A stretch of DNA of 64,000 bases from Thauera sedimentorum (GTDB lineage: Bacteria > Pseudomonadota > Gammaproteobacteria > Burkholderiales > Rhodocyclaceae): assembly GCF_014489115.1 (NCBI RefSeq), contig NZ_JACTAH010000002.1:1-64000 (forward strand), given 5' to 3'. Positions 31,116-42,039 of the stretch are shown here, in pieces. Numbering within the stretch: position 1 is the stretch's first letter; the number at the start of each line of letters is the position of its first letter. The notes below the pieces were generated by a model. The model made no database searches. It had not been told where the DNA came from and saw nothing but the letters and a program-made list of their open reading frames with translations. The position numbers were made by a program, and so were the translations under genes.

Positions 31116-32019
31116 GCCGCCCGCCGGCCAGGGCCAGACGCTGCAGGCCGGCGGTCTGCAGCCATTCGCGCAGGCGCTTGGCGTCGGTGTCGCGCGCCCA
31201 GCGGCTGCGCGCATTCATCAGCACGATGATCACCGGTTCGCCCTGAAGCTGGGTCTGCATCACCACGCAACGCCCCGCTTCGCGAATGAAGCCGGTCTTC
31301 GACAGACCGATGTTCCACTCCGGATTGCGCACCAGGCTGTTGCTGTTGCGGTACTGCAGCATCTTGCGGCCGACGCGCACCTGACGCTCGTCCGAGGTGG
31401 TGAATTCACGGATCAGCGGATATTCGGCGGCCGCGGCGACCATCCTCACCAGGTCGCGCGGACTGGAGACGTTGCGCGGGCTCAGTCCGGTGCTGTCATA
31501 GAACTGGGTGTCGCTGAGGCCGATCATGCGCGCCTTGACGTTCATCGCCTTGATGAAGGCCGCCTCGCCGCCCGGGTAATGACGGGCCAGCGCGGAAGCG
31601 GCACGGTTCTCCGAGGACATCAGCGCCAGCAGCAGCATCTGCTCGCGGCTCAGGCGCGCGCCGATCGGCAAGCGCGAGCCGGTGCCCTTGAGCGTGTCGA
31701 TGTCCGCGCGGGTCACGGTCAGCGTCTCCGCCAGCGGCAGGGCGGCGTCGAGCACCACCATCGCAGTCATCAGCTTGGTGATCGAGGCGATCGGTGCCAC
31801 CGACGCGCCACGCCGCTCGGCGAGGATCTCCCCGGTGAGCTGGTGGGCGATGGCGAAGGCGCTCGACCCCAGTTCCAGGCCGCTGATGCCGCGGTCTTCC
31901 GCCCGGACGGCGGCCTTGCCGGATTTCGTGCCTTCCTGCCCGGCCGCAGCCTGCGAAACCCAGCCGAGCTGGGCGAATACGATGCCAAGAAGTGCGGCTG
32001 CAAAGGTTCGATACATCAT
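31105..32019 (-). CDS. pbpG: D-alanyl-D-alanine endopeptidase (PBP7/8 type)
   Basis: The 304-aa protein has a signal peptide (cleavage near the AAAGQE region at residue 27) and an S11-family transpeptidase fold. The motifs are SITK (in APIASITKLMTAMVV near residue 80), SEN (SSENRAASA near residue 137) and KTG (LSKTGFIREAG near residue 245). It should cleave D-Ala-mDAP cross-links in the periplasm. The start has two adjacent ATGs (MMYRTF). Upstream lies an unusually AT-rich leader. Confidence 0.92.
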   Translation of the reverse strand: MMYRTFAAALLGIVFAQLGWVSQAAAGQEGTKSGKAAVRAEDRGISGLELGSSAFAIAHQLTGEILAERRGASVAPIASITKLMTAMVVLDAALPLAETLTVTRADIDTLKGTGSRLPIGARLSREQMLLLALMSSENRAASALARHYPGGEAAFIKAMNVKARMIGLSDTQFYDSTGLSPRNVSSPRDLVRMVAAAAEYPLIREFTTSDERQVRVGRKMLQYRNSNSLVRNPEWNIGLSKTGFIREAGRCVVMQTQLQGEPVIIVLMNARSRWARDTDAKRLREWLQTAGLQRLALAGGRREG

Positions 32020-32091
32020 GACGAATCCGGGGGCGTGTGCGCGTTCCTATTATTCTTAATAAAAATAAACAGATATCAAGCTTTTTTGAAG

Positions 32092-32107
32092 CTGTTTCGT
32101 AAAACAG
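32092..32107. promoter_or_regulatory. Dyad in the AT-rich region upstream of pbpG
   Basis: CTGTTT-CGTA-AAACAG is a perfect 6-bp inverted repeat. On the minus strand it directly adjoins a TTGACT -35-like hexamer (32106-32111). The surrounding 32040-32115 is markedly AT-rich for this genome, which suits a promoter/operator region. The exact -10 is unclear. Confidence 0.35.
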
Positions 32108-32178
32108 TCAAAGAGGATTGTCACAAAATCGCCCCGACAGCGACTTGAGCCAGGGCAATTGCTTAACGGCCTGCCGGC

Positions 32179-33315
32179 TCATAACCTTAGAAAATCAGTC
32201 ACTTCGCCACGACGTGCGAGGGTGTCGCAGTAGCCCAGCTCGATCAGCGCGCGGGTGAAGCCGGGTTCGAACAACAGGTAGGAGAGCAGGGTCGAGCCCT
32301 CCCTGCGCATCGCCCCGACCCCGCGCAGCAGGGTGCGCAGCAAGGGCGGCAGGCTGCGCCGGTGGTGGCCGGCGATGGTGTCCAGGCGCTGCGAGGGCGA
32401 GATCACCAGGGTTTCGATGGGGCGCAGGCCGATGCCGGCCGCCTCGCGCTGCGCCGGGCTCATCGCCCCCACGGTGGTGTTGATGCGGTCCAGGCGCTCG
32501 AGATCCACCGCCAGGCTGTCGAGGAAGATGCTCGACAGGGCGTGGCCGGCGATCTGTGCCGGCGAGGGATAGGTCTCGGTGCGTTGCCGCCCTTCTTCCG
32601 CGAGCCGCCCGGCACCGATCACCAGGATGCGATCGGCCCCCAGGTGGATGGCCGGGCTGATGGGCGCGAGCTGGCGCATGGAGCCGTCGCCGAAGTACTC
32701 CCGGTTGATCTTCACCGCGGGAAAGACGAAGGGCAGCGCGCTGGTGGCCAGCAGATGCTCGACGCCTATCCGCGCCCGCATGCCGACGCGCTGGGTGCGC
32801 CGCCAGGGCTGGACCTCGGACGCGGCCTCGAAGAAGGCCAGGCTCTCGCCCGAGGTGTAGCCGGAGGCGGTGACCGACAAGGCGTACAGATGGCCGGCGT
32901 CGATGGCGCGACCAATCGCGGAGAAATCCAGCACCCTGCCGAGCAGGCGGTGCAGCGGCGCGTTGTCGAGCAGCGAGCGCGGGGTCTGGCGCACCGCCCA
33001 GCCGAGGGTCAGCGCCGCGCCCCAGCGCAGCCCCGTGCCGAACAGGGCGGCCGGGTCGGTGCGGTATACCTGCTCCACATGGAAATTGCGCCAGATCCAC
33101 ATCAGCCGGCGCACCGCGGCATTGAAATCGGCCGAATACACCGCCAGCGCGGCGGCGTTGATGCCGCCCGCGGAGGTGCCGCACAGGATGGGGAAGGGAT
33201 TGCCGGCGCGGCGCCCGCGCAGCTCGCGGATCGCGGCAAGCACGCCGACCTGGTAGGCGGCGCGCGCGCCGCCCCCGGTCAGCACCAGCGCCGCCCGTTC
33301 CCCCGCCTGCGTCAT
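32179..33315 (-). CDS. Patatin-like phospholipase
   Basis: The 378-aa protein has the patatin oxyanion loop GGGARAAYQVGVL near residue 15, the nucleophile elbow GTSAGG near residue 47, and the catalytic Asp in YFGDGSMRQ near residue 213, a DGS variant of the usual DGG/DGA. No signal peptide is visible, so it is probably a cytoplasmic or membrane-associated lipid acyl hydrolase. Substrate and physiological role are not evident from its neighbours. Confidence 0.88.
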   Translation of the reverse strand: MTQAGERAALVLTGGGARAAYQVGVLAAIRELRGRRAGNPFPILCGTSAGGINAAALAVYSADFNAAVRRLMWIWRNFHVEQVYRTDPAALFGTGLRWGAALTLGWAVRQTPRSLLDNAPLHRLLGRVLDFSAIGRAIDAGHLYALSVTASGYTSGESLAFFEAASEVQPWRRTQRVGMRARIGVEHLLATSALPFVFPAVKINREYFGDGSMRQLAPISPAIHLGADRILVIGAGRLAEEGRQRTETYPSPAQIAGHALSSIFLDSLAVDLERLDRINTTVGAMSPAQREAAGIGLRPIETLVISPSQRLDTIAGHHRRSLPPLLRTLLRGVGAMRREGSTLLSYLLFEPGFTRALIELGYCDTLARRGEVTDFLRL

Positions 33316-33402
33316 CGCGCGCCTCCCCGGAACCTGGATGCCGACATGCTACGCCGGATCACCCGCCGGGCGGCGTGACGCAGCTGTCGGACAGCCGTCG
33401 GC

Positions 33403-35676
33403 TCACTCGCCCTGCCCGGCCTCGACCACGGTCAGCGCGGTCATGTTGACGATGCGCCGCACGGTGGCGGACGGGGTGAGGATGTGCACCGGCTTGGCCG
33501 CACCGAGCAGGATGGGGCCGACGGTCATGCCCTCGCCAGCCGCGTTCTTCAGCAGGTTGAAGGCGATGTTGGCCGCATCCAGGGTCGGGAAGATCAGCAG
33601 GTTGGCGTCCTCGCGCATCTTGGCGTTGGGGAAGACCTGCAGGCGATGCTTGGCGTCCAGCGCCGAATCGCCGTGCATCTCGCCTTCCACCTGCAGATCC
33701 GGATGCTGTTCGTGCAGCATGCGCAGCGCGGTGCGCATCTTCTCGGCGGTGGGCGAGTCGGCCGAACCGAAGGACGAGTGCGACAGCAGCGCCACCCGCG
33801 GCTCGATGCCGAAGCCCTGCATCTCCTTGGCGGCCAGCAGGGTCATCTCGACGATCTGCGCCGGCGTGGGGTCGTAGTTCACGTAGGTGTCGGCCAGGAA
33901 CAGCGTGCGCCCCGGCAGGCTGAGCAGGTTCACCGTGTACAGGTGGTCCACGCCTTCGCGGCGGCCGAGCACGGTCTCGACGAACTCGCGGTGCAGGCGG
34001 TGCATGCCGTAGGTGCCGCAGATCAGCCCGTCGCCGTAGCCGAACTTGAGCAGCAGGGTGCCGATCAGCGTGGTGCGCCGGCGCACTTCCTTCTTGGCGT
34101 ACTCCACCGACACGCCGCGGCGCTCCATCAGGCCGTGGTAGTGCTGCCACAGCTCGTTGAAGCGCGGATCGGAGTCCGGATTGACCAGTTCGTAGTCGCG
34201 ATCGGCGGCCATGCGCAGGCCGAAGCGCTCGATGTTGTTCTTCACCACCTCCGGGCGGCCGATCAGGATCGGACGCGCCAGCCCCTCGTCCACCACGGTC
34301 TGCACCGCGCGCAGCACTTTCTCGGATTCGCCTTCCGAGAAGATGATGCGCTTGGGCGTCTTGCGGGCGGCGGCGAACACCGGCTTCATGATCAGCCCGG
34401 AATGCCAGACGAAGTTGTTGAGCTGGCTGCGGTAGGCGTCCCAGTCGGTGATCGGGCGGGTGGCCACGCCGGAGGCCATCGCCGCTTCGGCCACCGCCGG
34501 GGCGATCTTGACGATCAGGCGCGGGTCGAAGGGGCGCGGGATGATGTACTCGGGACCGAAGCCACCGACCTTCTCGCCATACGCGGCGGCGACGATGTCG
34601 CTCTGCTCGGCGCGCGCCAGCTCGGCGATCGCGCGCACCGCGGCGAGCTGCATCTCGTCGGTGATGGTGGTCGCGCCCACGTCCAGCGCGCCGCGGAAAA
34701 TGAACGGGAAGCACAGCACGTTGTTCACCTGGTTCGGATAGTCCGAACGGCCGGTGGCGATGATGGCGTCGTCGCGCACCGCCTTGACCTCCTCGGGGAG
34801 GATCTCCGGGGTGGGGTTGGCGAGCGCCAGGATCAGCGGGTTGGCGGCCATCTTGGCGACCATCTCGCGCTTGAGCACGCCGCCGGCGGACAGACCGAGG
34901 AAGACGTCCGCGCCCTCGATCACCTCGGCCAGCTTGCGCGCGTCGGTCCGCTTGGCGTAGCGCGCCTTGATCGGGTCCATCAGCGCGGTGCGCCCTTCAT
35001 AGACCACGCCCTCGAGGTCGGTCACCCAGATGTTCTCGACCGGCACGCCCAGCTTGACCAGCAGGCCCAGGCAGGCGAGCGCCGCGGCGCCCGCGCCGGA
35101 GGTGACCAGCTTGACCTTCTTGAGGTCCTTGCCCTGCATCTGCAGGCCATTGAGGATGGCCGCGCCGACCACGATGGCGGTGCCGTGCTGGTCGTCGTGG
35201 AAGACCGGGATCTTCATGCGCTCGCGCAGCTTCGACTCGATGTAGAAGCACTCGGGCGCCTTGATGTCCTCCAGGTTGATGCCGCCGAAGGTGGGCTCCA
35301 GCGCGGCGATCATGTCGATCAGCTTGTCGGCGTCCGGCTCGTCGATCTCCAGGTCGAACACGTCGATGCCGGCGAACTTCTTGAACAGCACGCCCTTGCC
35401 TTCCATCACCGGCTTGGCCGCCAGCGGCCCGATGTTGCCCAGGCCGAGCACCGCGGTGCCGTTGGTGACCACGCCGATCAGGTTGGAGCGCGCGGTCAGT
35501 TCCGCCGCCTGGCCCGGGTCCTCGACGATGGCGTCGCAGGCTGCGGCCACGCCCGGCGAATAGGCCAGCGACAGGTCGCGCTGGTTGCTGAGCACCTTGG
35601 TCGGGGTCACCGAGATCTTGCCCGGGCGCGGGTTGCGGTGGTAATCGAGCGCTGCGACGCGTATCAGTTCATCCAT
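33403..35676 (-). CDS. maeB: NADP-dependent malic enzyme with phosphotransacetylase-like domain
   Basis: The 757-aa length matches the fused MaeB type. The N-terminal malic enzyme domain has the Tyr-bearing [15 protein letters not shown] near residue 33, [15 protein letters not shown] near residue 70, the metal-binding FHDDQHGTA near residue 158 and a Rossmann [10 protein letters not shown]. Residues about 430-757 form a phosphotransacetylase-like regulatory domain ([15 protein letters not shown] onward), known in homologues to bind acetyl-CoA. It makes pyruvate and NADPH from malate. It is divergent from PEP carboxykinase across 238 bp that contain TAATAT and TAGTAT -10-like boxes. Confidence 0.96.
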   Translation of the reverse strand: MDELIRVAALDYHRNPRPGKISVTPTKVLSNQRDLSLAYSPGVAAACDAIVEDPGQAAELTARSNLIGVVTNGTAVLGLGNIGPLAAKPVMEGKGVLFKKFAGIDVFDLEIDEPDADKLIDMIAALEPTFGGINLEDIKAPECFYIESKLRERMKIPVFHDDQHGTAIVVGAAILNGLQMQGKDLKKVKLVTSGAGAAALACLGLLVKLGVPVENIWVTDLEGVVYEGRTALMDPIKARYAKRTDARKLAEVIEGADVFLGLSAGGVLKREMVAKMAANPLILALANPTPEILPEEVKAVRDDAIIATGRSDYPNQVNNVLCFPFIFRGALDVGATTITDEMQLAAVRAIAELARAEQSDIVAAAYGEKVGGFGPEYIIPRPFDPRLIVKIAPAVAEAAMASGVATRPITDWDAYRSQLNNFVWHSGLIMKPVFAAARKTPKRIIFSEGESEKVLRAVQTVVDEGLARPILIGRPEVVKNNIERFGLRMAADRDYELVNPDSDPRFNELWQHYHGLMERRGVSVEYAKKEVRRRTTLIGTLLLKFGYGDGLICGTYGMHRLHREFVETVLGRREGVDHLYTVNLLSLPGRTLFLADTYVNYDPTPAQIVEMTLLAAKEMQGFGIEPRVALLSHSSFGSADSPTAEKMRTALRMLHEQHPDLQVEGEMHGDSALDAKHRLQVFPNAKMREDANLLIFPTLDAANIAFNLLKNAAGEGMTVGPILLGAAKPVHILTPSATVRRIVNMTALTVVEAGQGE

Positions 35677-35914
35677 GGCGGTTCCGTCTTCTCTCTTTGT
35701 TTGGCTGGTGTGGGCGACCGGGGTCGGGCTTTTCGCCGCCTTCCGGGACGTGGCATAATATTAGGCTTTCGCCGACTGCGGTTTACCCTAGTATTTTCCG
35801 CAAGTCGCACTGCAGGGGTGTGACTGGTCCGCCCCCGCAGCCCGCCGGCCGCACGCTGTGCCGCCCGACCGACGGGGACCGGTTTAGCACCCGCAACCTG
35901 GAGAGCCACCCGCC

Positions 35915-37759
<1,845 letters not shown>

Positions 37760-37791
37760 AGCTGCGCCGGCGCTCGGCCGGCACCCACGAG

Positions 37792-37819
37792 AAGCGTCGG
37801 CCACGGCCGGCGCTTTTTT
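37792..37819 (+). terminator. Intrinsic terminator after pckG
   Basis: An 11-bp stem AAGCGTCGGCC/GGCCGGCGCTT (one G-T pair, 2-nt loop) is followed by a run of six T residues. It lies 32 bp past the pckG stop codon and just upstream of the aminotransferase gene. Confidence 0.9.
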
Positions 37820-37853
37820 GCTTTTCCCGCCCCCTGACTCACGGAGCAACGCG

Positions 37854-39029
37854 ATGGCCTTTCAACCCGCCCGCCGCATGGCAGACATCCAGCCCTTCCA
37901 CGTCATGGAGCTGCTGCGCCGCGCGCGCGAACTCGAGGCGCAGGGGCGCGACATCATCCACATGGAGGTCGGCGAACCCGACTTCCCCACGCCGCAGCCC
38001 ATCATCGAGGCGGCCACGCGCTTCCTCGCCAACGGTGACGTGCACTACACCGCCGCGCTCGGCCTGCCGGCTTTGCGCGAGGCGATCGCGCGCTTCTACC
38101 GCGACCGCTTCGGCGCCGAGGTCGCGCCCGAGCGCATCGTCATCACGCCGGGCGCCTCCGGCGCGCTGATGCTGGCCCTGGCGGTATCCACCAACCCGGG
38201 CGACGAATGGCTGCTGCCCGACCCCGGCTATCCGTCCAACCGCCACCTGGTGCGCAGCGTTGAAGGCCGCGCCCGCGCCCTGCCGGTGGATGCGGCAAGC
38301 CGCTACCAGCCCACGCCCGGGCAGGTCGGCAGCGCCTGGCAGGCGGGCACCCGCGGCCTGATGGTGGCCAGCCCGTCCAACCCCACCGGCACCCTGCTGA
38401 CTGCCGCGGAACTGGCCGCGCTGCACGCCGAAACCCATGCCCGCGGCGGCGTGCTGCTGGTCGACGAGATCTACCAGGGGCTCACCTACGGCGTGCCGGC
38501 CTCCACCGTGCTCGCCCAGCCGGCGCTCGCCGCGGCCGACGACCTCTTCGTGGTGAACAGCTTCTCCAAGTATTTCGGCATGACCGGCTGGCGGCTGGGC
38601 TGGCTGGTGGTGCCGCAGTGCTGGGCGCGCGAGGTCGAGAAGCTCGCCCAGCATTTCTTCATCTCCGCCTCCACACCCGCCCAGCACGCCGCCCTGGCGG
38701 CCTTTCAGCCGGCCACGCTGGAGATCCTGGAAAAACGTCGCCACGAGTTCGCCCACCGCCGCGACACCCTGCTGCCCGCGCTGCGCGAGCTGGATTTCGG
38801 CATCGCCACCGAGCCGCAGGGCGCCTTCTACATCTACGCCGACGTCAGCCGCCTGGGCGGCGACAGCGAGACCCTCGCCCGCCGTCTGATCGAGGAAGCC
38901 GGCGTGGCCACCACGCCCGGCCTGGATTTCGGCGACAACGCCCCGCGCCGCCACCTGCGCATCGCCTACACCACCCGCGAAGCCCGCCTGCTGGAAGCCT
39001 GCGAGCGCATGCGCGCCCTGCTCGGCTGA
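37854..39029 (+). CDS. Pyridoxal-phosphate aminotransferase, class I/II
   Basis: The ATG at 37854 gives 391 aa (MAFQPARRMADIQPFHVMELL); a GGAG site lies upstream. Fold type I features are MEVGEPDFPTPQPI near residue 38, the NPTG-type SPSNPTGT near residue 178 and the PLP lysine in NSFSKYFGMTGWRLGW near residue 238. The specificity (aspartate, alanine/valine or N-succinyl-diaminopimelate type) cannot be set by eye. It lies between the pckG terminator and a bidirectional terminator, so it is probably monocistronic. Confidence 0.92.
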   Translation: MAFQPARRMADIQPFHVMELLRRARELEAQGRDIIHMEVGEPDFPTPQPIIEAATRFLANGDVHYTAALGLPALREAIARFYRDRFGAEVAPERIVITPGASGALMLALAVSTNPGDEWLLPDPGYPSNRHLVRSVEGRARALPVDAASRYQPTPGQVGSAWQAGTRGLMVASPSNPTGTLLTAAELAALHAETHARGGVLLVDEIYQGLTYGVPASTVLAQPALAAADDLFVVNSFSKYFGMTGWRLGWLVVPQCWAREVEKLAQHFFISASTPAQHAALAAFQPATLEILEKRRHEFAHRRDTLLPALRELDFGIATEPQGAFYIYADVSRLGGDSETLARRLIEEAGVATTPGLDFGDNAPRRHLRIAYTTREARLLEACERMRALLG

Positions 39030-39060
39030 CCCGCCGGCCCCACGACGCCGAGGTAAACGC

Positions 39061-39088
39061 AGGAAGGCGGACCTAAGCCCGCCTTCCT
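39061..39088. terminator. Bidirectional hairpin between convergent genes
   Basis: A perfect 10-bp stem AGGAAGGCGG/CCGCCTTCCT with an 8-nt loop lies between the aminotransferase stop (39029) and the lytic transglycosylase stop (39127). T-tracts are weak on both sides. Confidence 0.65.
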
Positions 39089-39126
39089 TGCACCACAGCC
39101 GCCGCAGCGGCCGGTTCCGGCCCTGC

Positions 39127-39840
39127 TCAGGCGCCGGCCGTAATGGCCACCTGGCCGCGCCCGGCAGCCGTCACCAGGCGCTGCTTCATCGCCATCACCC
39201 GACGATAGTAGGCCGCCGTGGCATCGTTGCGCGCGCCGCCGTAGTACTGCAACGCGGCCTTGAGCGAACCGAACCGACGCAGGCCCTCGTCGATCACCAG
39301 GGTGCCGACGCGCACGTTGAGCGCCGGATCGAACAGCGCATCTTCACCCGCGTCCTCGCCGATCTTGTCCATGTGGAAGCGCGGGATCACCTGCATCAGC
39401 CCCTGCGCACCGACATGGCTCTCGGCAAAGGGATTGAAGCTCGACTCCACAGCGATCACCGCCACCACCAGCAGCGGGTCGATGCCCACGCTGCGGGCGC
39501 TGTCCTCCGCGGCCAGCAGCACCGGCTCCAGGGCCAGCGACGAGACCCGGTAGCGGCGGGCGATGTAGTCGCGCACGCGCTCCATCTCCGCGGACAGCCC
39601 GGGCTGCTCGGCCTCGGCCTGCTGCGACTGGACGGTGCCGAAGTCGTAGCGCGAGCCGACCGCGGCATGCGCTTCGGCCATGCTGCCGTCGAAGAAGCGC
39701 AGCGGACCGCGCTCCAGCATGCCTGCAGCCACCACGGCGAGCGCCACCAGCCCTGCGCTGAGCAGGACACCATGGGCGGCGTGAATCAAAAAGGAGCCCG
39801 CATTGCGGACGAGGTGCTTGAAACGAGTTGCGTGCATCAT
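39127..39840 (-). CDS. Lytic transglycosylase (SLT domain)
   Basis: The 237-aa protein has an N-terminal membrane anchor (hydrophobic segment at about residues 20-40). The C-terminal SLT domain carries the catalytic Glu in VIAVESSFNPFAES near residue 127, followed by GAQGLMQVIPRFH near residue 144 and LNVRVGTLVIDEGLRRF. It cleaves peptidoglycan glycan strands to 1,6-anhydro ends. Two adjacent ATGs follow a GGGGGAA ribosome-binding site. A strong promoter lies about 275 bp upstream, inside the end of ampD, leaving a long leader. The gap 39841-40122 shows no convincing gene. Confidence 0.9.
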   Translation of the reverse strand: MMHATRFKHLVRNAGSFLIHAAHGVLLSAGLVALAVVAAGMLERGPLRFFDGSMAEAHAAVGSRYDFGTVQSQQAEAEQPGLSAEMERVRDYIARRYRVSSLALEPVLLAAEDSARSVGIDPLLVVAVIAVESSFNPFAESHVGAQGLMQVIPRFHMDKIGEDAGEDALFDPALNVRVGTLVIDEGLRRFGSLKAALQYYGGARNDATAAYYRRVMAMKQRLVTAAGRGQVAITAGA

Positions 39841-40100
39841 GGTTCCCCCGTTCCGGCATCGAACGCACGCCCGGCCCGCCCCTCGGCCTCCGCATGCGGC
39901 GGGTCGGCGTGATCGAGGGTGGGTATGCCTGGACGACCCGAAGGCCGGAGGCGGAGCGAAGCGTCGGCTGCCAGTCGTTGTTCAAGCGCGCTGCCGCAAC
40001 CAGACAGCGTGCCCCGCGGTGCGAGCGGCCCATGGATGCGCCCTGCCCGGCTTTGAGCCAGACCCGGCGCCGCACCTGAAAAAGCGTCGAAACAACATTT

Positions 40101-40113
40101 GCTGCAATGCAGC
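40101..40113. promoter_or_regulatory. Palindrome at the start of the transglycosylase leader
   Basis: GCTGCAATGCAGC is a perfect 6+6 palindrome around one base. It falls at about +3 to +15 of the transcript predicted from the promoter at 40123-40151, a typical repressor position. The core CTGC-N3-GCAG resembles sites reported for PhaR-type regulators, but assignment is speculative. Confidence 0.4.
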
Positions 40114-40122
40114 GAACGCCGA

Positions 40123-40151
40123 ATACTATTGATTCCTTTGGTTTTTGTCAA
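40123..40151 (-). promoter_or_regulatory. Strong promoter inside the 3' end of ampD
   Basis: On the minus strand a perfect -35 TTGACA (40146-40151) and TAGTAT (40123-40128) are spaced by exactly 17 bp. The ampD TAG stop codon is part of the -10. It would drive the lytic transglycosylase gene, or a leader RNA in front of it. Confidence 0.6.
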
Positions 40152-40698
40152 ACAGGCCGCTCTCGCCCGGGAGCAGGCCGCGCAGCCGCGCCCAGTCGAA
40201 GAACGGGCCGGGGTCGGTCTTGCGCCCCGGTGCGATGTCCGCGTGCCCGGCCACCCCGGCCAGCGGAAACTCGGCCCGCAGCAGGGCGATGAGCTCCGCG
40301 AGGCGGCGGTACTGCGCCGGCTCGAAGGGCTGCGTGTCGCTGCCCTCCAGTTCGATCCCGATTGAAAAATCGTTGCAGCGCTCGCGGCCGTCCCAGCACG
40401 ACACGCCGGCGTGCCAGGCCCGCCGGGTCACCGGCACGAACTGCACCAGCTCGCCGTCGCGGCGGATGAGGAAATGGGCGGAAACGCGCAGCGCATGGAT
40501 CTCCGCGTAGTAGGGATGCGCGGCCGGGTCCAGGCAGTTGGTGAACAGCTGCTCGATGCCCGGCCCACCGAACTGCTCCGGCGGCAGGCTGATCGCGTGC
40601 ACCACGACGAGGTCCACCGGCACGCCCTCGGGCCGTTCGTCGCAGTTGGGCGAAGGCAGCTTGCGCGCGCCTTTCACCCAGCCATCGACGATGCGCAT
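40126..40698 (-). CDS. ampD: 1,6-anhydro-N-acetylmuramyl-L-alanine amidase AmpD
   Basis: I chose the ATG at 40698 (190 aa, MRIVDGWVKGARKLPSPNCD), which matches the usual betaproteobacterial AmpD N-terminus; an ATG at 40722 would add eight residues. The amidase_2 fold shows a zinc His in LVVHAISLPP, SAHFLIRRDGELVQFV, and the His/Asp ligands in VAGHADIAPGRKTDPG near residue 158. The enzyme strips stem peptides from anhydro-muropeptides in the cytoplasm. Its neighbour is a lytic transglycosylase, and an AmpG-like permease lies at 17.5 kb. Confidence 0.94.
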   Translation of the reverse strand: MRIVDGWVKGARKLPSPNCDERPEGVPVDLVVVHAISLPPEQFGGPGIEQLFTNCLDPAAHPYYAEIHALRVSAHFLIRRDGELVQFVPVTRRAWHAGVSCWDGRERCNDFSIGIELEGSDTQPFEPAQYRRLAELIALLRAEFPLAGVAGHADIAPGRKTDPGPFFDWARLRGLLPGESGLFDKNQRNQ

Positions 40699-40840
40699 CG
40701 CCCCTGCCCTCTTCCGCTTCATCCGCCAGCCCCCAAGGAAAACGCGATTATGACGCGCCGGCCACCCCACACCCAGCGGCGCGACGCATCAGTTTTCGAT
40801 AATATTCCACTTCCTAACCCTGCCTTGCCCGGAGCCCCGC

Positions 40841-41872
40841 ATGCCCGCCCGCCCCGTCGATCCCACCCGCCGCCGCCTGCTCGCCGCCAGCCTGGGCGGC
40901 TCCGCCATGGCAGCCGTCGGCGCGACCTGGCCGGCGGTGCAGGCCTTTGCCGACGACATGGAGCACTTCATCAAGGGCCCTGCGGTACCCGACATCGCGC
41001 CGCAGCAGCTCTCCGAGCATGTGTGGATGATCTGGTCCCGGGACGGCTTTCCCACCCCCGAGAACCAGGGAATGATGTGCAACGTCACCTTCGCCATTAC
41101 CCGCAAGGGCGTGGTGATGCTCGATCCGGGCGGTTCCCTGCAGATCGGTGAGATGGTCATCCGCCAGATCCGCAAGCTCACCGACAAGCCGGTGGTGGCG
41201 ATCTTCAACTCGCACTATCACGGCGATCACTGGCTGGCCAACCACGCCTTCGTGGACGCCTACGGTGCCGACCTGCCCATCCATGCCCATCCACACACCG
41301 CACGCGAGATTGCCGGCGTGCAGGGCAACCTGTGGCGCAGCCTGATGGAACGGTGGACCAACCAGGCCACCGCCGGCACGCGCATCGTCGCGCCCAATCG
41401 CACGGTCGAGCACGGCGCCGAGTTCGATTTCGGCGATGTCACCCTCCGCGTTCATCACTACGGCGTGGCCCACACCCCCGGCGACATCTGCCTGCAGGTG
41501 GTCGAGGACAACCTCACCTATGTCGGCGACGTGGCCATGGACCGGCGGATCGCCAACATGGACGACGGTTCCTACCCCGGCACCTTCCGCACCTACGACG
41601 CGCTGGAAGCCAATGCACGGTCGGCGATCTGGGTGCCGGGTCACGGCCATGCCGGGCCGGGCGTACTCGACTGGAACCGCGAGCTGTTCGCCGGCATTTG
41701 GGAGAACTGCGTGCAGGCGGTCGAGGAAGGCCTGCCGATGGACGCCGCGCGCGAGATGGTCGTCAAGGATCCCCGCGTGGCGGGCAAGGCGGCCGACACG
41801 GCCGGCTTCGACGGCAACATCGGCAAGTACGTGAGCCTGGCCTACCTGGAAGCGGAAAAGGAAGCGTTCTAG
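40841..41872 (+). CDS. Tat-exported metallo-beta-lactamase-fold hydrolase
   Basis: The 343-aa protein starts with a twin-arginine signal (DPTRRRLLAASLGGSAMAAVGA). The mature part has the MBL motif HYHGDHW near residue 126, a third-His segment HHYGVAHTPGD near residue 203, the bridging Asp in YVGDVAMDRR and the final His in VPGHGHAG. It resembles the SoxH/quinoprotein-associated zinc hydrolases, whose natural substrates are poorly defined. It appears monocistronic, with GATAAT about 40 bp upstream. I do not assign a specific reaction. Confidence 0.88.
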   Translation: MPARPVDPTRRRLLAASLGGSAMAAVGATWPAVQAFADDMEHFIKGPAVPDIAPQQLSEHVWMIWSRDGFPTPENQGMMCNVTFAITRKGVVMLDPGGSLQIGEMVIRQIRKLTDKPVVAIFNSHYHGDHWLANHAFVDAYGADLPIHAHPHTAREIAGVQGNLWRSLMERWTNQATAGTRIVAPNRTVEHGAEFDFGDVTLRVHHYGVAHTPGDICLQVVEDNLTYVGDVAMDRRIANMDDGSYPGTFRTYDALEANARSAIWVPGHGHAGPGVLDWNRELFAGIWENCVQAVEEGLPMDAAREMVVKDPRVAGKAADTAGFDGNIGKYVSLAYLEAEKEAF

Positions 41873-42039
41873 GCGCGATTGCCGTACAATCGCCCGCTTG
41901 CCCGCAGCCACCAATCGCTGCGGCTGCAAAACCTCTAGACCCTGGCCGGCGCCCTCCCCCTTGCCGGCCCTTGCCCCGCCAGCCGTGATTGGTGTCGCCC
42001 GATGCGCGCGACAGGCCGTCGCTGGAGCTTTTCCCTTAC

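Noticed and set aside
33484..35823. 779-aa plus-strand open frame
   Set aside because: Antisense to maeB, whose domains and motifs are intact; no independent evidence.
39344..40075. Minus-strand ORF across the transglycosylase leader
   Set aside because: Arg/Pro/Gly-rich, out of frame with the transglycosylase over much of its length and without a good start signal; the leader is treated as non-coding.
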